Source: an uncultured Eubacteriales bacterium
GTDB taxonomy: Bacteria > Bacillota > Clostridia > Oscillospirales > CAG-272
DNA length: 8,003 nucleotides
Assembly (NCBI GenBank): GCA_900546315.1
Contig: URCP01000118.1
Location: 1-8,003 of the forward strand
Reading direction: 5' to 3'
In this document: positions 1 to 5,694 of the stretch, in pieces
How the letters are laid out: the number at the start of each line of letters is the position of its first letter
Numbering within the stretch: position 1 is the first letter of the stretch
Notes under the pieces: model-generated
What the model was told of the DNA's origin: nothing
The model's input: only the letters and a program-made list of their open reading frames with translations
The model's database searches: none
Position numbers and translations under genes: made by a program

Positions 1-12
1 CTCTTTTTTCAT
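1..12 (-). CDS. 5' end of a minus-strand gene, product unknown (partial)
   Basis: Only the first four codons are in the window, reading Met-Lys-Lys-Glu from the ATG at 12-10 leftwards off the edge. The start is supported by AGGAGA at 26-21 on the minus strand, eight bases before the ATG, and by a plausible promoter further upstream. Another in-frame ATG at 21-19 overlaps the Shine-Dalgarno and is less likely. The Met-Lys-Lys opening fits many protein types, so no function can be given. Confidence 0.55.
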
Positions 13-20
13 GTGCTTCA

Positions 21-26
21 TCTCCT
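21..26 (-). promoter_or_regulatory. Shine-Dalgarno of the leftmost minus-strand gene
   Basis: The minus strand reads AGGAGA with an 8-nt gap to ATG (12-10), which is ideal spacing for a Firmicute. It decides the start of the partial gene at the left edge. Confidence 0.6.
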
Positions 27-32
27 ATATCT

Positions 33-61
33 ATTGTACCATACTTTTGGAGTTTACACAA
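33..61 (-). promoter_or_regulatory. Probable sigma-A promoter for the leftmost minus-strand gene
   Basis: The minus strand shows TTGTGT (61-56), a 17-nt spacer, and TACAAT (38-33). The -10 is a 5/6 match and the spacing is optimal, but the -35 is only a partial match. Transcription would start near position 26, leaving a very short leader with the Shine-Dalgarno at its 5' end. The region from 1 to about 72 is clearly more AT-rich than the coding-like DNA that follows. Confidence 0.45.
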
Positions 62-75
62 TATATTTTACATGA

Positions 76-255
76 TCGCTTTTTCTGACTGTCGTCTCTC
101 TCGGGACGAGAGTCGTCCTCGCCTACGCCGTCGCCGGAATCCTCGGGACGACGGGAATCTGGGCGGCGATACCGATAGGCTGGGCGCTCGCGGATATTGT
201 CGGATACGGGTATTATTTCATTGTAAGGAAGAATATCCTGCCGGTGAACCGATGA
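76..255 (+). pseudogene. 3' remnant of a MATE-family multidrug/Na+ (H+) antiporter gene
   Basis: The frame ending with TGA at 253-255 translates to about 59 residues that read like the last two membrane helices of a MATE efflux protein. Landmarks are LGTRVVLAYAVAG, then GIWAAIPIGWALADIVGYGYY, followed by a basic FIVRKN tail. The combination of GIW, an IPIGW-like stretch and LAD(I/x)xGxxYY is typical of the MATE C-terminus. Intact MATE proteins have about 450 residues and 12 helices, so more than 85 percent is missing. An in-frame TGA lies at 73-75, there is no credible start codon or ribosome site, and the DNA before it is the promoter region of an opposite-strand gene. It is therefore read as a decayed fragment left after a deletion or rearrangement, and is very unlikely to make a working protein. 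The frame choice rests on the motif match; the other frames of this stretch give no recognisable protein. Confidence 0.7.
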
Positions 256-280
256 TTTTTGCCAAGTTTGACTTTACCAC

Positions 281-309
281 TTGATTTTTGCTTAAAAGTA
301 TGTTATACT
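281..309 (+). promoter_or_regulatory. Promoter of the ABC exporter operon (extended -10)
   Basis: TTGATT at 281-286 is followed by a 17-nt spacer and TATACT at 304-309, with TG at 301-302 giving an extended -10 element. The predicted start of transcription is near 316, about 90 nt before the exporter start codon. It lies just after the MATE remnant, so the exporter pair appears to have its own promoter. Confidence 0.65.
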
Positions 310-331
310 GGATAAACGGCATAGAGTACCG

Positions 332-364
332 TGAAGCCGACCGGTTGGGGGCGGCTTCATTTTT
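332..364 (+). terminator. Terminator-like hairpin in the exporter leader (possible attenuator)
   Basis: TGAAGCCG (332-339) pairs perfectly with CGGCTTCA (352-359) around a 12-nt loop and is followed at once by TTTTT (360-364). This has the form of an intrinsic terminator. It lies between the promoter at 281-309 and the first exporter gene, so it may act as a transcription attenuator. Upstream leader bases CGGC (317-320) could pair with GCCG (336-339) and disturb the terminator stem. The alternative is that it is simply the old terminator of the truncated MATE gene. No known riboswitch class was recognised. Confidence 0.55.
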
Positions 365-388
365 ACGCTTCGGGAAAATTTTTCAAAC

Positions 389-395
389 AAAGGAG
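389..395 (+). promoter_or_regulatory. Shine-Dalgarno that sets the start of the first exporter gene
   Basis: AAAGGAG-like sequence (AAGGAG core 390-395) abuts an in-frame ATG at 396 with no spacing and lies nine bases before an in-frame TTG at 405. Ribosome geometry therefore favours TTG as the real start. Confidence 0.6.
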
Positions 396-404
396 ATGCT
401 TCAA

Positions 405-2231
405 TTGCTGTTCGGAAAATACATCAACAGGTATTATCTGCGCTACGCGCCGACTCTGATAATCGGTCTCGCGGCGCTGATACTCGTCGACTATATGCAG
501 CTCATCGTTCCAGAGCTCTACAAAATGGTCATAAACGGCATAAACTCGGGCGCCGTCGAGTACGGCGGAGAAACGCTCGCGTTCGACATGAACTTTCTGC
601 TTGACAGGATATGTCTGCCGATGATATTCGTCATTCTCACGATGGTCGTGGGACGGTTTGTCTGGCGCGTCTGTTTCTTCGGCTCGGGGATCAAGGTCGA
701 GACCGACCTGCGCTCGAGGATGTTCGCGCACTGCGAGGAGCTGTCCCAGAGCTATTATCAGGACAGCAAGGTCGGAAATCTCATGAGCTACTTCACGAAC
801 GACCTTGAGACGGTTCAGGACTGCTTCGGGTCCGGAGTGCTTATGTTCTGCGACGCGCTGTTTCTCGGCCTGCTCGCCGTCATCAAGATGGCGCGTATGA
901 ACCTGCTTCTCACCCTCTTCTCGCTCATACCTATGGCGCTGCTTATGGCGTCCGGCGCCATTGTCGGGCGTTATATGATGAAGAAGTGGGACTACAGGCA
1001 GAAGGTCACCGCCGACCTCTCCGACTTCGCGCAGGAATCCTTCTCCGGCATCGCCGTCATCAAGGCGTTTGTCAAGGAGACAAAGGAGCTCATGGCGTTC
1101 AGACGCCTCAACCGGAAGAACGAGGACGCAAATGTCGACTATGTCAAGGCGTCAACCCTTCTCAACATAACCGTCACGGCGTTCGTCGAGTCTGTCATCT
1201 GCATAATTCTCGGCTACGGCGGCTGGCTCGTCCATGAAGGAGTGTTCAACGCCGGTCAGCTCGTCGAGTTCATCGGCTATTTCACCGCTATAGTGTGGCC
1301 GATCATGGCGGTCTCACAGCTCATCGAGATGCAGTCGCGCGGCAAGGCGTCGCTCGGACGCATAACCGAGCTTCTCGACACGAAGCCCGAAATGGTGGAC
1401 AAACCGGACGTAGAAGACGTGCCGGAGCTTCGCGGCGGAATTGAGTTCAGAGATCTCACCTTCCGCTACCCGGGCGGAGAGTTCGACGTGCTGAAAAACG
1501 TCTCTTTCACTATAAAGCCAGGGGAGAACGTCGGCATAATCGGGCGCACCGGCTCCGGAAAAACGACCCTCGTCGACCTGCTTCTGCGGACCTACAACGT
1601 TCCGGACGGGACGATATTCCTCGACGGACACGACATCAACTCCCTGCCGATAAAGACGGTCAGAAAATACGCCGCGTATGTCCCGCAGGACAACTTCCTC
1701 TTCAGCGACACGATCGAGAACAACATCTCCTTCGCGACCGACGGCGGAAACTTCCAGGCAATTGAGACGGCGGCGAAGAACGCGGACGTCCACGAGAACA
1801 TAACCGGCTTCGGACTCGGCTACAAAACCGTGCTCGGCGAGCGCGGAGTGACCGTCTCCGGCGGTCAGAAGCAGCGCATCTCAATCGCGAGGGCGCTCAT
1901 GAAGGACGCGGCGATACTGATCCTCGACGACTCGGTTTCAGCCGTCGACGTCAGCACCGAGAAGGTCATACTCGACAATCTGAAGAAGAACCGCGCCGGA
2001 AAGACAACTATACTCATAGCCCACAGAATAACCACCGTCGAGGGCATGGACAAGATAATCTTCATAGACGACGGAAAAATCGCCGCGGTCGGCACGCACG
2101 CCGAGCTTATCGACACCTGCCGCGACTACCGCGAGATGGTCGAGCTCCAGCGCCTGAACGACGCCGGCGACAGCACTGTCAGCGCTGAGAGCGCTGACAG
2201 TGCCGCGGACAAGAAAGGAGGCGACCTCTGA
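405..2231 (+). CDS. ABC exporter half-transporter with degenerate Walker B (BmrC/LmrC/TM287-like)
   Basis: This is a fused membrane-plus-ATPase half-transporter of 608 residues counted from TTG 405, a normal family length. It should sit in the cytoplasmic membrane and export drugs or other amphipathic compounds as a heterodimer with the next gene product. The exporter-type six-helix membrane domain covers about residues 10-310 and the nucleotide-binding domain about 340-575. Visible motifs are Walker A GRTGSGKT (380-387), Q-loop Gln428, signature VSGGQ (484-488), Walker B ending LILDD (508-509), D-loop SAVD and switch His540. Asp509 replaces the usual catalytic Glu, which is known for the degenerate site of heterodimeric exporters such as BmrC, LmrC and TM287. 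The last 20 or so residues are Ala/Ser/Asp-rich and encoded by a perfect inverted repeat. The start could also be ATG 396; a longer reading from TTG 288 would run through the promoter and leader hairpin and is rejected. The substrate cannot be told from sequence. Confidence 0.93.
   Translation: MLFGKYINRYYLRYAPTLIIGLAALILVDYMQLIVPELYKMVINGINSGAVEYGGETLAFDMNFLLDRICLPMIFVILTMVVGRFVWRVCFFGSGIKVETDLRSRMFAHCEELSQSYYQDSKVGNLMSYFTNDLETVQDCFGSGVLMFCDALFLGLLAVIKMARMNLLLTLFSLIPMALLMASGAIVGRYMMKKWDYRQKVTADLSDFAQESFSGIAVIKAFVKETKELMAFRRLNRKNEDANVDYVKASTLLNITVTAFVESVICIILGYGGWLVHEGVFNAGQLVEFIGYFTAIVWPIMAVSQLIEMQSRGKASLGRITELLDTKPEMVDKPDVEDVPELRGGIEFRDLTFRYPGGEFDVLKNVSFTIKPGENVGIIGRTGSGKTTLVDLLLRTYNVPDGTIFLDGHDINSLPIKTVRKYAAYVPQDNFLFSDTIENNISFATDGGNFQAIETAAKNADVHENITGFGLGYKTVLGERGVTVSGGQKQRISIARALMKDAAILILDDSVSAVDVSTEKVILDNLKKNRAGKTTILIAHRITTVEGMDKIIFIDDGKIAAVGTHAELIDTCRDYREMVELQRLNDAGDSTVSAESADSAADKKGGDL
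2173..2203 (+). repeat. Perfect 14-bp inverted repeat (hairpin) at the end of the first exporter gene
   Basis: GCACTGTCAGCGCT (2173-2186) and its exact reverse complement (2190-2203) are separated by GAG. The GC-rich stem is inside the coding sequence, encoding part of a Ser/Ala/Asp-rich tail, and ends ten bases before the Shine-Dalgarno (2214-2221) of the downstream gene. No T-run follows, so it is not an intrinsic terminator. A role in translational coupling, mRNA processing or stability of one cistron is possible but inferred. Confidence 0.85.
2214..2221 (+). promoter_or_regulatory. Strong Shine-Dalgarno for the second exporter gene
   Basis: AAAGGAGG lies nine bases before ATG 2231 and inside the last codons of the upstream gene. 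With the TGATG stop/start overlap it implies translational coupling and near-equal production of the two subunits. Confidence 0.75.
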
Positions 2232-4120
2232 TGCATGAATTCTACCCTCTCATAGCGGTCGGCGGAATAATCGGGATCATCTCGATCATATTCCTCATCG
2301 CGTACCTCTCGATAAAGGACAAGAAGGAATCCATCGGGTTCGACCGGAACATGAAGGACTCCGAGCTCGCAAAACGACTGCTCGTCTACGCGAAACCTCA
2401 TGCCGGCGCTTTCGCGGCGGTGCTCCTGCTGATGCTCTTCTCTATCGCGTATGATATCGTCTCTCCTCTCCTTGTCGGTAAGATAGAGGACATGATAAAG
2501 GACGATTTCGAGATGTCACATCTCATCTCGATGGTCATCGTGTACGCGGGAATACTCGTTGTATCGCTCATATGCTCGTATATTCAGGCGATAATCCTCC
2601 AGAAGACCGGTCAGCGGATAATCTCGAAACTGCGTGAGGATCTCTTCGCGCACATCGAGAGCCTGTCCCACGCGCAGCTCAGCGCGACCCCGGTCGGAAA
2701 GCTCGTAACCCGCGTCACAAACGATACCTACGCCGTCTCGATGATGTTCACGAACATCCTCGTCAACCTCGTCAAGAACTGCTTCGTGATAGTAGGCGTG
2801 CTCGCGGCGATGCTCTGCCTGAACTATGAGCTGACGCTCATGGTCATGTGCTTTGTGCCGTTCATCGTGCTCTTCACCGTCATATTCAGAAAGTTCACCC
2901 GCCGCGCCTACAGAAAGGTCAAGGACGCGACGACAGACATCAACACCTTCCTCTCCGAGAACCTGTCAGGCATGAAGATAATCCAGATCTTCAACCGCGA
3001 GGAGAGAAAGAAATCCGAGTTCGACGAGAAAAATGACGCTCTCGGTCTTGCCAAGAGAAAGCAGATCCTTGTGTTCGGCATCTTCCGTCCGCTCGTGTAT
3101 ATGCTCTATATCTCCTCGGTGCTCTGCCTTCTCTACCTCGGCGGACGCGGGTATATAAAGGACACAGTGTTCCTCGGTCAGACGATCGGAAGCGGCACCG
3201 TCGTCACCTTCTATATGTATATCTCGAAGTTCTTCAACCCGATACAGAGCCTGGCGGAGCAGTTCAACTGGCTCCAGTCCGCTTTCGCGTCGGCGGAGAA
3301 GATATTCACGATATTCGACATCAAGCCGGATGTCGTCGATTCTCCGGACGCTATCGAGCTTGAGACCGTGCACGGTGAGATTGAGTTCCGCGACGTGTGG
3401 TTCGCCTATGTCCCCGGCGAATGGGTGCTGAAGGGCGTTTCATTCAAGGTTTCCCCGAAAGAGACGGTCGCGTTCGTCGGCTCGACCGGCTCCGGAAAGA
3501 CGACCATTTTGTCGCTCATCTGCCGCAACTATGATATCCAGAAGGGTCAGATACTCATCGACGGAATCGATATCAGGAAGATAAAGATATCCTCGCTGAG
3601 GCGGCATTTCGGACAGATGCTCCAGGATGTGTTTCTCTTCTCGGACACCATCCGCGGAAATATACTGCTCCGGAGTGAGGGCATATCAGACGACGAGATC
3701 ATGGAGGTCTGCCGTTACGTCAACGCCGACGGCTTCATAAACCGTCTCGCGGGCGGGCTCGATGAGGAAGTCAAGGAGCGCGGAAGCAACTTCTCCGCCG
3801 GTCAGAGACAGCTTCTGTCCTTCGCGAGAACGATAATCCACAAGCCGGAGGTCATGATCCTCGACGAGGCGACCGCGAACATCGACACCGAGACCGAAGT
3901 ACTCATCCAGAACTCTCTCGAGAAGATGATGAACATCGGCACGATGCTTATAGTCGCGCACAGGCTCTCGACGATACGGAACGCGGACAACATAATCGTC
4001 CTCTCGCACGGCGAGATCGTCGAGCAGGGCAGCCACGCCGAGCTCCTCGAAAAGAAGGGCAGATACTGGCGGCTCTATATGCTGCAAAAGGAAAAGGACC
4101 GGCTCGGCAGCCGGGCATAA
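2231..4120 (+). CDS. ABC exporter half-transporter, catalytic partner (BmrD/LmrD/TM288-like)
   Basis: This 629-residue half-transporter starts at ATG 2231, overlapping the previous stop by one base, and is the natural heterodimer partner. An extra hydrophobic segment at about residues 5-27 precedes the usual six-helix exporter domain (about 50-340) and may be a seventh helix or membrane anchor. The ATPase domain spans about 375-615. It shows Walker A GSTGSGKT (417-424), Q-loop Gln465, signature FSAGQ (521-525), Walker B MILDE with the catalytic Glu546, and switch His577 in HRLST. The signature differs from the usual (L/V)SGGQ. In known heterodimers the altered signature faces the Asp-type Walker B of the partner, so both deviations would fall in one composite site, while Glu546 and the partner's VSGGQ form the active site. 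Function as a multidrug-type efflux pump is inferred from the family; lipid, peptide or other cargo is not excluded. A terminator overlaps its stop codon. Confidence 0.93.
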   Translation: MHEFYPLIAVGGIIGIISIIFLIAYLSIKDKKESIGFDRNMKDSELAKRLLVYAKPHAGAFAAVLLLMLFSIAYDIVSPLLVGKIEDMIKDDFEMSHLISMVIVYAGILVVSLICSYIQAIILQKTGQRIISKLREDLFAHIESLSHAQLSATPVGKLVTRVTNDTYAVSMMFTNILVNLVKNCFVIVGVLAAMLCLNYELTLMVMCFVPFIVLFTVIFRKFTRRAYRKVKDATTDINTFLSENLSGMKIIQIFNREERKKSEFDEKNDALGLAKRKQILVFGIFRPLVYMLYISSVLCLLYLGGRGYIKDTVFLGQTIGSGTVVTFYMYISKFFNPIQSLAEQFNWLQSAFASAEKIFTIFDIKPDVVDSPDAIELETVHGEIEFRDVWFAYVPGEWVLKGVSFKVSPKETVAFVGSTGSGKTTILSLICRNYDIQKGQILIDGIDIRKIKISSLRRHFGQMLQDVFLFSDTIRGNILLRSEGISDDEIMEVCRYVNADGFINRLAGGLDEEVKERGSNFSAGQRQLLSFARTIIHKPEVMILDEATANIDTETEVLIQNSLEKMMNIGTMLIVAHRLSTIRNADNIIVLSHGEIVEQGSHAELLEKKGRYWRLYMLQKEKDRLGSRA

Positions 4121-4164
4121 AAACAGACCTGATGGGGAACCCCCGTCAGGTCCTTTTTATGCCC
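4113..4164. terminator. Long bidirectional terminator at the convergent junction
   Basis: The core stem pairs GACCTGATGGGG (4126-4137) with the facing arm 4141-4152 (one T-G wobble), with loop AAC and T-run 4154-4158. Outer arms GGGCATAAAAA (4113-4123) and TTTTTATGCCC (4154-4164) are also perfectly complementary, so the element is symmetrical and gives a T-rich tail on the minus strand as well. It includes the TAA stop (4118-4120) of the second exporter gene. It likely ends the exporter operon and can also stop transcripts arriving from the hydrolase gene. Confidence 0.85.
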
Positions 4165-4183
4165 ATGTCTTTCGTACAAACTT

Positions 4184-4238
4184 ACAGTTTTGAGGCGGTT
4201 AAATTCACGACCCTATGTCGTGAAAGCCTCAAAACTGT
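4184..4238. repeat. Nested palindrome of unknown role
   Basis: Outer arms ACAGTTTTGAGGC (4184-4196) and their exact reverse complement (4226-4238) enclose an inner stem TTCACGAC (4204-4211) with GTCGTGAA (4217-4224) and a 5-nt loop. A 7-nt bulge faces a single base. Neither strand has a proper T-run after it, so it is not a standard terminator. It could be a REP-like or miniature palindromic repeat, a transcript 3'-end stabiliser, or a folded small RNA. A search of the genome for further copies would tell. Confidence 0.75.
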
Positions 4239-4241
4239 TTG

Positions 4242-4263
4242 GTCTGAAAATTTACTTTCAGAC
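4242..4263. repeat. Small hairpin next to the hydrolase stop codon
   Basis: GTCTGAAA (4242-4249) pairs perfectly with TTTCAGAC (4256-4263) around a 6-nt loop. It follows the minus-strand TAA (4267-4265) by one base. The minus-strand tail is A-rich, not T-rich, so it may protect the 3' end of the transcript or be part of a compound terminator with the palindromes beyond it. Confidence 0.65.
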
Positions 4264-4264
4264 T

Positions 4265-5500
4265 TTAATCTATGTATCCGAGTCTCTTCGCGGCGAAGAT
4301 GAAGAAGATCATGCAGCTCGAGTACCACTCGGAGCAGGCGGTCGGCTCTCCGGTGAACGGGTCAAGCTCCTGACCGAGGTTCACTCTGCCAAAGCAGCTC
4401 GTCCACGCGGTAAGCCACCTCTCGCAGAGCCTGTCGAAATCCGCGTTGAATCCGTAATAGTCCATCCATCTCGTGCATCTAAGCGCGATGAGTCCCTGTG
4501 AGTAATATCCCCAGCAGTTGCGCTCCGCGTGTCCGTTCACGCTCGGATCGGAGACCGCCATCGACGGGTACGGGAACGGCGTGTTGAACTCGTCCGGGTT
4601 GCTTATGTGTCTCTCGTATATCTCGCGGATGAGAGCGGCGTCCTCCTCGGGGTCAAGCACCTTTTCGAGGAACAGGTGGAATATCGTCGACGACAGGAAC
4701 TTTCTTCTGTTCCCGTTCTTGTCGGCGTCGTAAAAGAAGCAGTCGTCCTTGTCGAAGCAGACCTCAAAGAGACGCTTTTTGACATCCTTCGCCTTTTCGC
4801 GCCAGTTTTTCTCGTCCTCCGGAAGACCGAGCTCACGCGCCATGTCCGCGAGGGTAACCTCGGTCGCATAGAAGTTGCAGTTCATGTCGACAGCGATTAT
4901 CGGCGCGACGTCCTTCTCTTTCTCCTCCGGCGTAGGGATGTGGTCTCCGGCGTTGCCCTTGAAGAGCATACCTTCGAGGCGTCCGCTGTTGTCGTGACCG
5001 GTGTCGTAGCCGTAGAACATTTCGACAAGCCCTCTGCCAGTCGTCATCCTCGTATTTCTGAACCAGTTTTCCCACATCGACGCGGAACGGTACGCCTTTT
5101 CAAGGAATCCGCGGTCGCGCGTCATCTCGTATACCTCATAGCAGAGCCGCGCGAAAGACACGCACTCCTGCGTCTGACCGTAGCCGATGAGCTTTTCCGG
5201 CGGGCATTCGGGCATTTTGTTCGCGTCCCAGACGTAGCACGGGAGCTGACCGTCCGGGCGCTGATAGTCCATGAAAAGATTCAGCGTGTTGACCGCGAGC
5301 GGGAGCTTCGAAGGATCCATCTTCGCGGAGATCACCGAGTCATAGACGTGCTCGAGCCAGATGCCCGGGTAAGCGTCCGAGATCAGGAAGAGCGGCTTGT
5401 CCATGCCCTTGAAGGCGCGGATATTGTATTTTTCGATGCGCTCGCGTGCGGCGGCGGCGACCTCGGCTACTTTTTCGGGGTGGAGGGTTATATCAATCAT
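4265..5500 (-). CDS. Putative (alpha/alpha)6 glycoside hydrolase, GH63/mannosylglycerate-hydrolase-like
   Basis: The 411-residue protein has no signal peptide or membrane segment, so it should be cytoplasmic. It reads like a six-hairpin glycosidase: DAYPGIWLEHVYDSV (42-56) resembles the aromatic-rich substrate pocket near the N-terminus, GYDTGHDNSGR (164-174) matches the family pattern around the acid Asp (here Asp170), and QELDPFTGEP (377-386) matches the E-x-x-x-P-x-TG pattern around the base Glu (probably Glu378). WGYYSQGL (330-337) sits where related enzymes have a W-x-G-hydrophobic segment. These assignments are analogy to clan GH-G-type and MGH1-like enzymes, not a computed alignment. 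The expected reaction is hydrolysis of a small alpha-glycoside, for example a glucoside, mannosyl or trehalose-like compound; the exact substrate is unknown. The start ATG (5500-5498) follows AAAGGAA on the minus strand by about ten bases. It diverges from a solute-binding lipoprotein gene, suggesting a shared carbohydrate pathway. Confidence 0.75.
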   Translation of the reverse strand: MIDITLHPEKVAEVAAAARERIEKYNIRAFKGMDKPLFLISDAYPGIWLEHVYDSVISAKMDPSKLPLAVNTLNLFMDYQRPDGQLPCYVWDANKMPECPPEKLIGYGQTQECVSFARLCYEVYEMTRDRGFLEKAYRSASMWENWFRNTRMTTGRGLVEMFYGYDTGHDNSGRLEGMLFKGNAGDHIPTPEEKEKDVAPIIAVDMNCNFYATEVTLADMARELGLPEDEKNWREKAKDVKKRLFEVCFDKDDCFFYDADKNGNRRKFLSSTIFHLFLEKVLDPEEDAALIREIYERHISNPDEFNTPFPYPSMAVSDPSVNGHAERNCWGYYSQGLIALRCTRWMDYYGFNADFDRLCERWLTAWTSCFGRVNLGQELDPFTGEPTACSEWYSSCMIFFIFAAKRLGYID

Positions 5501-5547
5501 TTTCCAAATTCCTTTCGATGATATTTATGGGACACTACTGCGAAAAC

Positions 5548-5564
5548 AACACTGAAACAGTGTT
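5548..5564. promoter_or_regulatory. Operator-like palindrome just downstream of the hydrolase promoter
   Basis: AACACTG (5548-5554) and CAGTGTT (5558-5564) form a perfect inverted repeat with a 3-nt centre. On the minus strand it lies at roughly +3 to +19 from the predicted transcription start, the classic place for a repressor operator. As RNA it could also form a 7-bp hairpin. The cognate regulator is not in the window. Confidence 0.55.
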
Positions 5565-5573
5565 TTCTCAAAA

Positions 5574-5602
5574 AGTATAGCAGAACGGATAGAGGTTGTC
5601 AA
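5574..5602 (-). promoter_or_regulatory. Strong sigma-A promoter of the hydrolase gene
   Basis: The minus strand reads TTGACA (5602-5597), a 17-nt spacer, and TATACT (5579-5574) with TGC just before it, giving an extended -10. The -35 is a perfect match and the -10 a 5/6 match. Transcription should start near 5567, leaving a leader of about 67 nt that contains the palindrome at 5548-5564. Confidence 0.8.
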
Positions 5603-5672
5603 GCGGAATCGGCAATTTTTTTGAGGCGTCATGATACTTCGTTATTATGCACAAAATTGTTTCGCCCGCTTA

Positions 5673-5694
5673 TGACATATGTCAATTGACATAT
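5673..5694. promoter_or_regulatory. Overlapping palindromes covering the -35 of the lipoprotein promoter
   Basis: TGACATATGTCA (5673-5684) is a perfect 12-bp palindrome. It overlaps a perfect 18-bp palindrome, ATATGTCAATTGACATAT (5677-5694), so three alternating TGACATA-type half-sites occur in 22 bp. The -35 hexamer (5686-5691) lies inside. A dimeric repressor bound here would block RNA polymerase. The motif differs from the palindrome at the hydrolase promoter, so two regulators may act in this intergenic region. Confidence 0.6.

Noticed and set aside
72..284. Arg-rich 70-residue ORF from ATG 72
   Set aside because: It is a shadow of the MATE remnant frame; composition is Arg/Asp-rich, no ribosome site, no recognisable protein.
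310..370. Known riboswitch (guanidine, preQ1 or similar) in the exporter leader
   Set aside because: The leader before the terminator stem is only about 16-20 nt and does not match a class I can recall; only an attenuator-like hairpin is supported.
288..404. N-terminal extension of the first exporter gene from TTG 288
   Set aside because: It would cover the -10 element and the leader hairpin, lacks a Shine-Dalgarno and adds residues not typical of the family.
331..460. Leader peptide starting at GTG 331, as in bmrB-type attenuation
   Set aside because: No credible ribosome site, and it runs deep into the exporter gene; Cys/Arg-rich composition is typical of an out-of-frame reading.
1926..1931. 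Asp for Glu in Walker B as a sequencing error or inactivated gene
   Set aside because: This change is the hallmark of the degenerate half of heterodimeric ABC exporters, and the partner carries the matching altered signature.
4184..4238. CRISPR repeat, attC site or intrinsic terminator
   Set aside because: There is only one copy, no spacer-repeat periodicity, no integron core-site pattern that I can see, and no T-run after the stem on either strand.
4529..5521. Long plus-strand ORF of 330 residues opposite the hydrolase
   Set aside because: It is the antisense shadow of the hydrolase gene, Arg/Val/Glu-rich, with no ribosome site; the minus frame has recognisable motifs, a promoter and a good start.
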